Shown here: positions 1-9,926 of the stretch, piece by piece
How the letters are laid out: each line of letters starts with the position of its first letter
Numbering within the stretch: the stretch's first letter is position 1
NCBI GenBank assembly: GCA_002900995.3
Contig: CM035310.1
Location: forward strand, 372,001-436,000
Origin: Ganoderma boninense
Lineage: Eukaryota > Basidiomycota > Agaricomycetes > Polyporales > Polyporaceae
Direction of reading: 5' to 3'
Length of the DNA: 64,000 nt
The notes under the pieces: model-generated
The model's database searches: none
What the model was told of the DNA's origin: nothing
Seen by the model: the letters and a program-made list of their open reading frames with translations, nothing else
Translations under genes and position numbers: made by a program

Positions 1-2
1 CT

Positions 3-140
3 GGACCGCCCCGGACGTTCGAGTTGAACGTTCTTGGCGCCGTCAGCTTCATCATCGTTGTCATTGCAGGTGTCATGGGGCTCTTCGATGGGGCAAAGTA
101 CGACGTCGCGTCGCGCATCCCCTCGAGTTCATGTTCGTAG
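3..140 (+). CDS. C-terminal end of an unidentified membrane protein (partial)
   Basis: An open frame runs from the window edge to a TAG at 138-140 and encodes about 45 residues. It contains one clear hydrophobic stretch (VLGAVSFIIVVIAGVMG) followed by a short polar tail ending in SSSCS, which fits a last transmembrane helix with a cytosolic or luminal tail. The start and all upstream exons lie outside the window, so the family cannot be named. The alternative is a chance open frame; the well-formed hydrophobic segment is the only support. Confidence 0.35.
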   Translation, partial: GPPRTFELNVLGAVSFIIVVIAGVMGLFDGAKYDVASRIPSSSCS

Positions 141-737
141 CACTCGCTGACAATGTGAGTCTGTGCCTGCACTTGCATTCCATCCGCCAGCGCCCTGGGT
201 GCTGACGCGAGGGCCTGCACCACTCGCCGATCGGGAAGAAGCTCGTGGAGAAGGTCGCCCAGGGGCGCGTGGCGATCGACCTGTAAGAGAGCTCGATGGG
301 ACCTCAGGCTGGAGAGGGCTGGCCGCATGTCCACCCTGCTTTACTACGGCGGCGACAGCCTGGGCGCAACTGAGGTCGTCATCATCGCTATCCCCATGAA
401 GGGGATGCGTTTTTGGCCTGACTTCGTAGTATCTGCCTGGTTGCGTCCTGCCCAAATTGACCAAAATGATGCTATCATCTGAGACGGTGCACGAAAGATC
501 TGCCATTAATTCTGTACTCGGACAACCGCCTAGAAGCCTTGATGTGAGGAAACTCAGGAGTGCCCCGATGCTCCTAGCGTTCGGCCATTCAATGATGGAC
601 GCCCCCCCCCCAATATACTCGATGCCACTACCTGACCACGTCAGATCGTGAGGCTTACACAGGGATCTCTTCGAGACACTCACATACCTGGGCGACTCTA
701 TCACAATCATGACCATGTCGAAGCTTGTCGCAGAGGT
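141..737. other. intergenic stretch, no gene seen
   Basis: Between the partial membrane-protein gene and the small secreted gene there are open frames on both strands, the longest about 195 codons on the minus strand. They are rich in Arg, Ser, Pro and Gly, show no domain or splice pattern, and look like by-products of high GC content. A run of ten C occurs near 603-612. Confidence 0.5.
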
Positions 738-979
738 CTAGACAACGGCCGTCGGCGCCGGAGTAGGTGAATCGTACGTGATCGTGAGGGTCGTTGCGTG
801 ACCATCCGACGACGTCGTGATCGTCGTGAACCACTCCGGAACAGGAGCGTCGAGTGGGGTCGCAACGGCTAAGGGGTGGTGGTCTTAACATCCGACAAAC
901 TAGAGAGAGGGCAGGCGTGATGCTTACCGTGTGCAACAGAAATCGCCAAGAAGGCAAGCACAGTGAGCAATGGCTGCAT
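738..979 (-). CDS. small secreted Thr-rich protein, copy 1 of family A
   Basis: Two exons (979-928 and 868-738) join across a 59-nt GT-AG intron with a branch-like GTTAAG, giving 60 residues. The first 18 or so are a classic signal peptide (MQPLLTVLAFLAISVAH). The mature part is short and Thr-rich with the core EWFTTITTSSDGHATT followed by TLTITYDSPTP. I do not recognise a named family; it resembles tiny cell-surface or secreted fungal proteins with Thr-rich beta segments. The model is supported by a paralogue at 48,544-48,797 with the same exon phase, the same intron length and an almost identical core. Neighbour family B at 1,554-1,847 has a related mature sequence, so A and B probably share an ancestor. 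A TATAAA lies 70 nt upstream of the ATG. Secretion is inferred from sequence only. Confidence 0.7.
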
Positions 980-1048
980 CGCGTCTGACGGCAAGTCCTC
1001 AGTCTGCCTTGGAATAGGCAATGGGTTGTGAACGAGCGACGTGCAGTC

Positions 1049-1054
1049 TTTATA
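1049..1054 (-). promoter_or_regulatory. TATA box of the family A secreted gene
   Basis: TATAAA on the minus strand, about 70 nt upstream of the ATG at 979. The spacing fits a TATA-driven fungal promoter with a short 5' leader. Position is the only evidence. Confidence 0.45.
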
Positions 1055-1553
1055 CATGAGCCTTCGGTGAAACTCACCTTCCAACGAGAGGCACGAGGAT
1101 GGAGCGGTGCTCACCGGGCGCGGCCTTGACTCGCCTGCAGGACGCCGAGAGTCGTGTTCTTGCTTCTGGATTGTTCGAGGATGTGGTTCGCGGGCAGGTC
1201 TAGCGACGCGCTTCAGCCCCGTGGCTCGCTGCCAAGGAAAAGGGGACACGGCGGGCGGGATTGAGCGGGCTAATCCTCGGACGGACGCCAGGCCGTGCAC
1301 CGTCCGGATCTCTCACCCGGGCGCACATGGGAAACCCCTCGGTGTTTAAACTCGGCATGGTTCGCTCACTTGTGCGAAGACAGGTTCATTACAGATCATT
1401 CCATGAGACTATGTACGAAACAAATGGACTGCGGAGTATTGCTGGCCTGCAATCCACAACGTTAGGCTCGATTGCCAGACATCCGGAAACAGCAGAAGTC
1501 ACTCACCATCTCTAGCATCGTGTCAGTCTACGGTCGACTCGTGCGGTGAGCCC

Positions 1554-1847
1554 TCATCTCGTCGGGAAGGGCTCAATGACGGTCGTGACAGTCGTCGGCG
1601 TGCCGCTCACGGTCTCGACGATGGTGGTTGTGTAGGGGGCGTCGATGGTCCAGACTGCCGTCGTGGTGTGCCCGTCGAGGGTCTGCGTGATGGTGGTCAC
1701 GTAGTCGGCGTGAGGGCCCTTGGCAGGCGACGCGGCCGCTGGTGGGGAGCTTAGCATGGTTGCATGGCGCCTCCGGACATGCGAAGCGCAACACTCACCG
1801 GAAACTGCAAGGGCAGCAGTCAGAACGAGGAGCTTGGCAGAGAACAT
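1554..1847 (-). CDS. small secreted Thr-rich protein, copy 1 of family B
   Basis: Exons 1847-1799 and 1738-1554 join across a 60-nt intron (donor GTGAGT, branch-like GCTAAG, acceptor CCACCAG) to give 77 residues. The signal peptide is MFSAKLLVLTAALAVS. The mature protein has a repeated Thr pattern: DYVTTITQTLDGHTTTAVWT, then PYTTTIVETVSG, and it ends in VIEPFPTR. The DGHxTT core matches family A at 738-979, so the two neighbours look like an old tandem pair. It is likely secreted or wall-associated; no enzymatic motif is visible. Without splicing the intron, the frame reads through 12 or so extra residues (ECCASHVRRR...), which an automatic call might wrongly include. A degraded copy lies at about 49,345-49,605. 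Confidence 0.7.
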   Translation of the reverse strand: MFSAKLLVLTAALAVSGECCASHVRRRHATMLSSPPAAASPAKGPHADYVTTITQTLDGHTTTAVWTIDAPYTTTIVETVSGTPTTVTTVIEPFPTR

Positions 1848-1961
1848 GGTGCTGGTCGTGATAAAAAGTGGTGTGGCTTGAACGTCCGTCTCCTCAGGCT
1901 TGCTTTGAGAGGAAGAAGCTGGGGTAGTAGAGTATGCTGCGAGGGGAACCCTGGGGGCATA

Positions 1962-1967
1962 CTTATA
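1962..1967 (-). promoter_or_regulatory. TATA-like box of the family B secreted gene
   Basis: TATAAG on the minus strand about 115 nt upstream of the ATG at 1847. Called on motif and spacing only. Confidence 0.35.
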
Positions 1968-1969
1968 CC

Positions 1970-2519
1970 CACCGCCGCCAGGCCGTGATTATGTACATTG
2001 TGTTGCAGCGACGGCTGTACAGGAAGACTCATAAGGTACAGAAAACGCACCTAGGCTGATGCAATTCCCATAAGACCGTCTCCCCGTTAATTCACTCCAG
2101 AGATTGCCGCTCATAGTCTTGTTTCGGCCGCGACCGGCGGACGCCTGAGCTTGCCAAGCAAAAGATGTTGGCTGACTACTGGTGCCTCATAAGCACGGCG
2201 GGGATGTAGATCTGTGAAGTTGTGAGCTCTGAGCTCCGCCGTTTCGGCAATAATCCAAAGCGACAGCTCCGAATTCCACAAGGGCATCGTGTCCCGAGAT
2301 TCAAAATCTGAAGCTGCTAAGCCTGAGACGTTGAATGTTGTGAATTTGGATCCAATAAGATGAGGATGGACTTGGCAGACATCGAGCTGATACGGGCAAC
2401 CTTCTCCGAGTCTGCCATGATTCCAGGTAACAATTCGATCATATGTTTGACGAGGTTGTGTTGAAGGACTCGATTGTCGTCGGCGCGCGCATTCGCTTGA
2501 GAAATCCCTAAAAGACGCT
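1970..2519. other. gene-free stretch upstream of the secreted pair
   Basis: Apart from the promoter of the family B gene no supported gene is seen. The minus strand at about 2,290-2,470 has a short readable stretch (HNLVKHMIELLPGIMADSEK) that could belong to the dynamin relic next door, but it does not match the intact dynamin clearly enough to include. Confidence 0.4.
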
Positions 2520-2830
2520 TACCGTCGTCTGGCTGACGGATGCAGAGGAAGGCGTGCTTGAGCTAGCAGCGAGGTCCCTCAAACATTTTGAGCCGCGTTT
2601 CCCGGCTCTTCATCGCTCCGGCTGGTAGAGCGCACGTTCCCGCGCATTTCGGGGGACATTGATCTGCAAGTAACAGCATCAGCGAAAATGAGCCACTGGC
2701 ACCGTAGAATAATGTGTGGGACCTTCGCTCAATCCTGAGATTGCTTACTCCTGAGATCGCGTCGACCAGGTCGGAATTGCCAGCACTTTGTTTCCGATGA
2801 GCGATGCTTGATCACTGTGGAGATTGCAGT
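2520..2830 (-). pseudogene. decayed dynamin-like GTPase fragment
   Basis: Three short minus-strand pieces in the right order match the intact dynamin gene at 3,236-7,385. The first is a P-loop relic, RKQSAGNSDLVDAISG (compare GNQSAGKSSLVEALTG), followed by a GTAAGC donor, at about 2,752-2,800. The second is INVPRNA after a CTTGCAG acceptor at about 2,641-2,663 (compare ISVPRDAGTC). The third is FLCIRQPDD followed by GTAAGC at about 2,521-2,555 (compare GYFCTRQPDD). The P-loop Lys is replaced by Asn, reading frames are broken and long parts are missing. It sits immediately downstream of the intact gene on the same strand, so it is best read as the remains of a tandem duplicate. Confidence 0.7.
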
Positions 2831-3235
2831 TGTCCGCCGTAAGCTAATGAAAAGAGGATTAGTAGGAGGAAGACAAACCCAGTGAGGCGAAGAGTGAATA
2901 CGAGCTGGACAAGTTCGCGTGTCGCTTTCGCATATCCTGTGGTCAAGATGAGGGGAGAGAACTTTGTTTGTTGGATCCAGCGCTGTGGACAGCATTAGGG
3001 AGGGTCGGGGGCAGGTGAGGGAGATGCGGAAGGGGACCTCAGGCTGGCCCATCACACCAATCGATGTCCTGGCGAATGCCATGCGCCGATCCGAATTGTG
3101 ACGCGAGAAACACGATACCATTCTTGGAACAGTATACGATGATGATACAGAACACCAATGCGGTGGAAGAAGAGGAACAGAAAAGCTGTGTGGCAGAGGG
3201 TAGCAGAAGCGCAAAAGGAAGGTACTGGCATTGGA

Positions 3236-6200
3236 TCACAGACCGAATTCGCTAATCGCCTTCTGCACCTTCACGAGACGCGCTTTTTTAGCGGTCAGCG
3301 CCTTACGCTGCCCGGCAACGTGGGGGTCTTCGGCGAGGTAGAAGTCGCACTTCGACCTCGCATCCGGAGCACCCAGCCCGAGCTTCTCGAAGACACAGTT
3401 CTGCAAGCTCTCGCAGAAGGCGTACAAAAATTGCAGGTCGATCGTCATTGGGACGGAGTCAATGATCCGCTGCAAGGAGGTACGTTAACTGCTGGCGGAT
3501 CGTGGAAAGCCGGCGACCCCGTTCCGTACCTGGAAGGCGACATCGAAGTATGCTCGAACATCAGCTATAAGCTCGATTTCCATTTCGTACGTCTTGAGCA
3601 ACCGCCCGCCATCTCGCGGAGCGTAACGCTTCATAGGCATGCCACGCATCGGACGGCCAGCATTACTTTGACCAGGGGTAGGCGACGCCCTGGCTGAGGG
3701 CGCTTGAAATGGCAGTGATATCGGCTGGATCAATATATTTGACAGCGTTAGTTATAACGAATGCTGTTTTTATATACTCAATGCTTATTGACGGGTGCTC
3801 AAATATTTGGTGCGGCGGGCGGTCCCCTGGCGAGAACCAGATAAATATTCAAGCTCAGGCGTGAATCAAATATTTAGGGTGAGGTTCAAATATTTGAACC
3901 GGATAAAAAGGGCATTAATGGGGATTGAACCCGCGCACACACGGCTTTGTGAAGGACGTGAGCGATGTTCTAACTGGGCCATAAGGCCGATACATGGGTA
4001 CAAATTAATATCATTATGTCACGTCTTTTCAGCGCTTGTCCTACCATACTTGGTCACCTTCTACTCAACGCCGTTATGTCCAGCATTGTCCTCCTATCAA
4101 CCATTATTTAATATGAATAAAATCTTTGTTATAACTAAACTTAAAGGTCGTAGACTCCGACCTAAATATATCCAGTAGTTATTACTAGTACAACTTGTAC
4201 AAGTACCTTGAATCCGGGCCAGTGACTGTGCCAGTGCATAGTGGAATATTTTAAAATGCCTTCAAAAAAGGGAATTGACATCATCAAATACATACAAAGA
4301 TGAAAGATATTGCACCAGATGCTACTCTATAGGTGGTACATTTCTCTGACACTCTACTGAGGGGAAAGAGGAGCATTGGCATGTGTGGTAACAGGGGGTA
4401 CTAGTATGCACCTGCCACCAATTTGAGCCAGAACCAGCTACTGTCATTATTAGATATACAGTGAACATGGATGTAATATGGTCAAAGGTTGTGTCAGTAG
4501 AACCTGGACAAGCTACCTGCAGGGAATATTAGGGAATATTTCCCGGGAATGCTGGACATGACGGCGTTGAGTAGAAGGTGACCAAGTATGGTAGGACAAG
4601 CGCTGAAAAGACGTGACATAATGATATTAATTTGTACCCATGTATCGGCCTTATGGCCCAGTTAGAACATCGCTCACGTCCTTCACAAAGCCGTGTGTGC
4701 GCGGGTTCAATCCCCATTAATGCCCTTTTTATCCGGTTCAAATATTTGAACCTCACCCTAAATATTTGATTCACGCCTGAGCTTGAATATTTATCTGGTT
4801 CTCGCCAGGGGACCGCCCGCCGCACCAAATATTTGAGCACCCGTCAATAAGCATTGAGTATATAAAAACAGCATTCGTTATAACTAACGCTGTCAAATAT
4901 ATTTATCTAACCAATACTGGTGGAAATGGATTATCGCTGTCGCGCGCTTTGCAATTAGTAAAATCCGAGAACTTCTGAGCAGTAGGGGCCGCTGTCCCTG
5001 GAACCCCAGATCGCGGAGGTTGCGGGGTTGATCGAGGCTCTAACGGTGGCATCAGCACAGCGATTCAAAGGCAACTCAAAGATAATAATTGCCGACCTGT
5101 GGGAGGAGTAGGATCGTTGGGCGCCGACTCTTGAGATGAACCAACCAGGTTCTCGTCTGTCAGCGACTCCTGGTATAACTGCAGGTATTTGACCCGCCGT
5201 GAACCAAGGAAACCTTTGTTTTGAGTGTACAACAAGCGTGATTCGGATCGCACGACGTCTTGGATGCGGACCTCAGCCGCCTGGATGTGAGCAGACAGAT
5301 GATCCATGACGATCGACCTGGAACAAGTTAACCTTCAGTTCCGAAAGGCAAACATCGGACACAAGAGTTATACTGACAAAATGGCTCCCTTCAGGTTGCT
5401 GTATTGACCGAAGTGGAGGTCGATCGTGGCAGTAAGGGTGTCCTGGAAGGCTTTCTGGACTTCCTCGAAACACCGTATTACCGAACCCTCCCACGTGTCT
5501 TGAAAGGCTCGGATAAGTAACTCCTTCGCGGCATACGGAATGTTGTGCGGGAGCTGGCGCGTAATAGATCTGGATATGGAAATGAGCAACACCATACATA
5601 GGGAAGATTATGGCTGAGTACATACGCAGCGGCGCCAGCCTTGACGTTGTCCAAGTACACAGGCTTGATGGATTTGGAGGAGGCGTCCACAGGCAGGAAT
5701 GCCCGGACGTCGAAAGCGGGGTTCATGAATGATTCGCAGGGTACAAAAGGCGGTTGGGTGAGCGCAATCTCCCCCAGGAAATCCTCGTAGGTCCGATTGT
5801 TCCTCTGGACAAGCGCGGGATAAGCTGGGGAACCGTAGACGTAGTCCGCAACCTTGCTGCAGAAAGCGGAGACGATGTTCAGCACGGACAGATACGGCTC
5901 ATTTGCGACATCCCGTGGAAGCCTGCTGAGGTCCTTGTCGCACTCCTTCATTTGCTGAGCGACGTCGCGCAGCACCTTCGGGAAGCTGTTAGCAGCCGGC
6001 AGTCAGCTACGACTCAAGATTTGGGCAGGTGGGGCGGGCGACGCTTACGACTTCTGCATCATCTGGCTGAGCAATTCGCTCATCGTCTTCAGGAGGTTCT
6101 CTGTACCCAGGCGCTCCCGGCAGCTCAACTGCGCCCACGGTTCCTCCTTGTCAAAGAAGCGCTTCTCAGCCGCCCGTGCGTCTGCAGACGAGAGTCGCTT

Positions 6201-7385
6201 GGCGCGTTCTGCGTCGTCTGGTTGGCGAGTGCAGAAGTACCCGTGCTTCGTAGTGTGCTCCCGGCCCAGAAGGATGTCAACCCATTGCTTGCGCTTCTCT
6301 ATAGATCCGGAAGGAATGGTGTCGGGCTTCGTGAGAACACCTAACAGAGGGAGCCATAGTTACTTTTAGCACTGGCGATATCTCATCGGTCACTGTGGCA
6401 GCTTACCAATCGTGCGCTCGCCATGGGGATCCACTCGACGAGCGAGATGGGCAGCCTTCTGGTTCTGGATGTCGTCTACGAAGGACACCAATTAGACGAA
6501 CCTTCGGTCAAGAACCGGCCGACGAAACGTACCGCTCATGTTCAGCGTGACAAGAATCAGCGAATTTCCGCTGATGTAGGACACGACGAGGTCCTCCAAC
6601 AGCTTGACGACATGATCGTCGGCGTTTTGGATAATGCCTGAGCCCACACCAAGTCAGCGGCCGTCGGCAACGTATCATTAATCGCGAAGGCGGAAGCGTA
6701 CCAGGGAGGTCCACGAAGGACAAGTTCGTAAGGTCGGGTCCAGCCAGGTCGATGCAGACGACGTTACGCGAGAACCGGTCTCCCTTGACCGAGGCCTTCA
6801 GGTCGCCAAGAGACGCGTCCCCGAGAAGGACTGCCGCCTGTGCGCGGCGCAGCATCGGCTCTACGTCTTCCTTCTTCGTGATCCGCTGCTCAAATGGCAC
6901 CTCTTTGACCTCAGACAGCTTCATGCCCTTGTCGTCGTACTCCTTGCGGATGGAGATTCGACAAGACCACGCGTCTGGGCGAGTGCGTGAGCCGACACTC
7001 CATGGGCGTGCGGGTGCAAGTCCCGGCATCGCGGGGCACGCTGATCTGGGACACATAAACAATTTAGATAGATATCGTATACGATGAATGCCAAGCACAT
7101 TACTCACCCCGGTGAGAGCTTCGACTAAGCTGGACTTGCCGGCGCTCTGATTGCCGATGACGACGATGCGCGGGAGGTCAAGGTCAGTTTGAGCGCTTCC
7201 ATGAAACGTAAATCATCAGCCAAGGGTCGGAGCGGGAGCTCTCGGACAGACAGGACGACGTACCCTTCAGCACGAAGCTGGTTGAACAACGCATGGAACT
7301 CGTTCAACTTCTTCGCGAAGTCGGTGGCAGATATAGAGAAGGTCTCTGTCGCGGGCGACGTAGGCAACGAATCCGAGGATAGCAT
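3236..7385 (-). CDS. dynamin-like large GTPase
   Basis: Twelve exons can be joined: 7385-7264, 7195-7108, 7045-6702, 6637-6533, 6475-6407, 6340-6049, 5985-5626, 5569-5378, 5317-5097, 5039-4918, 3724-3530 and 3469-3236. They total 780 residues once one extra base in exon 3 is ignored. GTPase motifs are present in order: P-loop GNQSAGKSS (about residue 56), switch I RDAGTCTRTPMECRL, G3 DLPG, G4 TKPD. The helical stalk follows (TRQPDDAERAKRL, AYPALVQRN). A Pro-rich linker leads to a C-terminal GTPase effector domain (RRIID-type segment RIIDSVPMTIDLQFLYAF, then EKLGLG and YLAEDPHV). The family self-assembles on membranes and drives fission or fusion; this one lacks a PH domain, as in fungal Mx/Vps1-like members. 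The start at 7385 was chosen because it gives the usual short N-terminus before the P-loop. The frameshift lies between THSP and AWSCRI near 6,980. Intron 10 (3725-4917) is about 1.2 kb instead of about 65 nt because a palindromic element lies inside it. Confidence 0.85.
3738..4087 (+). repeat. left terminal inverted repeat of the palindromic element
   Basis: About 350 bp, matching the reverse complement of 4549-4897 with at most a few differences (for example CCGTTATG against CCGTCATG near the inner edge). Near-identity suggests a recent insertion or arm homogenisation. Confidence 0.85.
3910..3988 (-). ncRNA. tRNA-derived Pol III-type unit in left arm
   Basis: Mirror copy of the unit at 4647-4724, read on the minus strand towards the left end of the element, with a T5 run (AAAAA on the plus strand at 3905-3909) as possible terminator. 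The cloverleaf is imperfect, so this is a tRNA-derived relic or SINE-like promoter, not a functional tRNA gene. Confidence 0.4.
4549..4897 (-). repeat. right terminal inverted repeat of the palindromic element
   Basis: Inverted partner of 3738-4087. The inner edge is where the two arms stop matching, just after AATGCTGGACAT. Confidence 0.85.
4647..4724 (+). ncRNA. tRNA-derived Pol III-type unit in right arm
   Basis: Contains an A-box match TGGCCCAGTT, a B-box match GGTTCAATCCC about 50 nt later, a 6-of-7 acceptor-like pairing between GGCCTTA and TAATGCC, and a T5 terminator at about 4725-4729. An anticodon-like loop TTCACAA would read CAC (valine), but the T-stem pairs poorly. I read it as tRNA-derived, possibly supplying a Pol III promoter that fires outward from the arm. 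Transcription is inference. Confidence 0.4.
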
Positions 7386-8002
7386 GCCTAGCAATACGAT
7401 CTGGTACACGGAAATAAAGCAGAGTACGGGATCCAGCCTGAGAGTAGTGACTGAAGGTGGGGTGAGGGTGGAGAACTTGGGGGGCCGAACGATACTCTTC
7501 CCGTCCTTATAGATGCGCAAAGTCTGGGGAGACAAACAATGTTGAGAATCGTCGGCTGGGAGGATCAAGGCCACGACTCACCAATGTACAACAAACGTCC
7601 TTGGACCGCCATTGACTAGAACAAATGCATGTCGTCAAACAACATCCTAGCTCGGTTGCGTAGACAATAGAGCAACAATCATTGAACCAAAGTGTATTGG
7701 CATGCCGTACACGTTGCTTTGTGCTCACCTGCAATGTACTCAAAAAGGAACCAGATTAAGTTAGTCGCTTCCTGTCGTAGACGCTCTATACCACGAGGCT
7801 ACCAACCTACTGACGTCACCAGCGGACAGCGTTGAGTTTGAGAAGGGTCACGACCTCAAATTCCAGTTGAGTTTCAATGACTGAATGCCAAAATAGAGTC
7901 CTCTCATATTCCTGGTCACTAGGGTATAAGTCTCTAAGCGAAATCAGCCCGGTTCGACTCCCAGCACAGCGATAAACGTACCTATTGTAAGGATCATGGA
8001 CC
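7386..8002. other. 5' flank of dynamin and 3' flank of the oxidoreductase
   Basis: The interval holds the dynamin leader, which may include one intron (donor GTGAGT near 7,581, acceptor TCCCCAG near 7,530). No further protein is supported. A GGTTCGACTCC B-box-like string occurs at about 7,954 without a surrounding cloverleaf. Confidence 0.4.
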
Positions 8003-9926
8003 TCAAACCACCTGCCCCAACACGACACCAAGTACAACTCCCGCTGCCCCCACCGCAATCGTGAACCACCACAGCCATTCCTCCTCTCCGTCGCCCTTGC
8101 CGACATGCGGGGCGGGAAGCAGAAAGAACCTCGCCATCGATCCGATCGTACCAACGGTCCAGTCCACGTCCTTCCCAAACGCGTACCGTCTCATGACGTA
8201 GTTGTACCAGTTCACGTTCGCGGTCGCGCCCACCACACGCCGCAGCCGCGCGGGGATATACGGCCACATCATGAGACACACGTACCACAGCGCCCGCTCG
8301 AGTGCGCGCCAACTCAAGTAGGAGTCTGGAGCGTCGCCGAGCTCGCTGGGCGCCGGCGGGGCCGACTGGAGGAAGGTAGTGTCGTTGTTGGAAAGGGCGG
8401 CAGAGATCTCGAGCGGCAGGCGCGGGTGGAGGACGGACAGGCGGCCGATGCCAAGGAGGTGCGCGTGCTCGTGCCCGATTGCAGACGCCATGCGCGGGAG
8501 GGTGTTGAGCCCGCCCGTTAGGAGGACGAGAGGAGGCGGGCGGGAGGTCGCTGTTGGTGTGCAAGAGGCGAGGACGGACATGCTGCGTTCGGCGAAGGAC
8601 TCGAAGACGACTTGACGAGCAGATTTGTATTGGAGGGTGGTGTCGATGAACTCTGCCCATGACAGTTAAGCCCAACCCAATCCGGAGAGAGAATAGTACA
8701 CGCACGAGGATCCTCGTAGTCCCCGCCGCTGACTTGGATCGTGTCGACGAGACCCCATGTTCCGATCTCACGGACGTGCTCCAGAGCACGAGTCTCCTGC
8801 AACTCGCTCGTATCTCTTGCGTAGTCAGCTGCGTTGAGTTTCACCCCAACTACGAAATCGTCTGGCACCACGCCGGGCGCCCGAATGGCTTCGACAACTT
8901 CCCGTAGCAAGCGGAGGGGATCCCGTTCCGCCGAATACTCGTCCGTTCGACGATTCGTCTACCCATGTTGTCAGAAGTCATCCAAAAAGGGGTATGAAAT
9001 CGTTAACCTTTGGCGAGATGAACTGACTCAGCAGATCTATCACCACATCATCAGCATGCGTTACGGACAATTGACGTCGTCGCACTCACATCCATGTGCA
9101 GCATGCAACTCGATGCCGTCAAACCCACTCCGAGCCGCCAATTGTGCCCCGAGCACGAACTGCTGGATCGTCCGACGGATATCGTCGTGCGTCATTTTCT
9201 TCGGGACCTGCAACAGCAACCAGTGCGCCAGCCGCGACAGCCAACCGTCCTTGCCTCCGTGCATCTCCCCAACCCGCACTGGGCTCGGAGCGAGGGGTGG
9301 AGCGAACGGCGATCGGCCACCATAAAAGTTCAGCGACTGCCTCCCGCCGTGCGACAGCTGCATGATCGCGAGGGTCCGACTTGGTTCATCCGTGACCTTG
9401 TTGGGAGTGCTCGATACGGCGGGAGCGCCGTGATGGATGGTGTCGGCGAGGCGGCGCCAGGGTGCGAGTGTTTCGTCGTTGAGCATGTCCGGGAGCGTCA
9501 AGTCTCGGCCGAGCGGTAGATGGTCCTTGGCGACCTGGACGTTTCCTGTCATGACGATGCCCCAGCCGCCTGCTGCCCACTTCTCATAGAGAGCGATGAC
9601 GGCTTGGGTGGGGAGGGGAGCCCCAGATCGGCGCGAAGTGTTCGTACATGGGTGCCTGAATCGAGGTGTGTCAGAGACAGGAATTCGAATGAGAAGACTT
9701 CTTGGCTGGTAAAACGCTGTGCGGTCATGCATGCTCCCATGACCGTTCTTCAAGTTTGCTGTTGCATGAAAAACATACTTTGACAAGCCGATTTGGTACC
9801 ACCCGTCCATAGGGCAACGTTACGGGACTGAATATTTTCTGGACGTCGGCCAAGAGTTCGCCATCGTCATAAATACCTATGCATAACGACGCGTCAATCG
9901 CGTGCAACGCGCATACATGGATCCAT
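8003..9926 (-). CDS. Old-Yellow-Enzyme-like NADH:flavin oxidoreductase with C-terminal membrane anchor
   Basis: Spliced pieces give a TIM-barrel flavin oxidoreductase of the OYE/NADH oxidase family, which reduces activated C=C bonds with FMN and NAD(P)H. Visible motifs in order are FSPVTLPYGRVVPNRLVK, APMYEHFAP, LYEKWAAGGWGIVMTGNVQV, AIMQLSHGGRQS, FDGIELHAAHGY, LLSQFISP, FVVGVKLNAADY and VDTIQVSGGDYEDP. The HAAH pair is the substrate-binding motif of the family. After the barrel, about 90 residues end in a hydrophobic helix (FTIAVGAAGVVLGVVLGQVV), so the enzyme is probably tail-anchored. Introns are short GT-AG. One reading-frame break lies in a GGGG run near 9,615. The first exon is uncertain: 9926 is a possible ATG joined through a 40-nt intron, but other starts upstream are open. 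Confidence 0.75.

Larger units (their letters stand above)
3738..4897. mobile_element. 1.16 kb palindromic foldback element inside a dynamin intron
   Basis: Two arms of about 350 bp, inverted relative to each other and almost identical, flank a unique centre of about 460 bp. The ends read TTTGACAGCG...CGCTGTCAAA. Both flanks are TATA, which fits duplication of a TA or TATA target as in Tc1/mariner-type MITEs. No transposase is encoded; the similar 100-codon frames on opposite strands (starting KYLVRRAVPWREP) exist only because the arms are the same sequence. Each arm contains a tRNA-like segment with A and B boxes and a T5 run. The element lies wholly between a usable donor (CCACCA|GTATTG) and acceptor (GATCCAG|CCGATA) of the dynamin gene, so splicing could remove it. 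Confidence 0.8.

Noticed and set aside
129..716. 195-codon minus-strand frame
   Set aside because: Low-complexity Ser/Arg/Pro sequence with no domain, overlapping the likely 3' end of a plus-strand gene.
3795..4840. Two near-identical predicted proteins (127 and 103 codons) on opposite strands
   Set aside because: They are the same frame read from the two arms of the palindromic element and overlap the tRNA-like unit; arm identity explains their similarity without any coding role.
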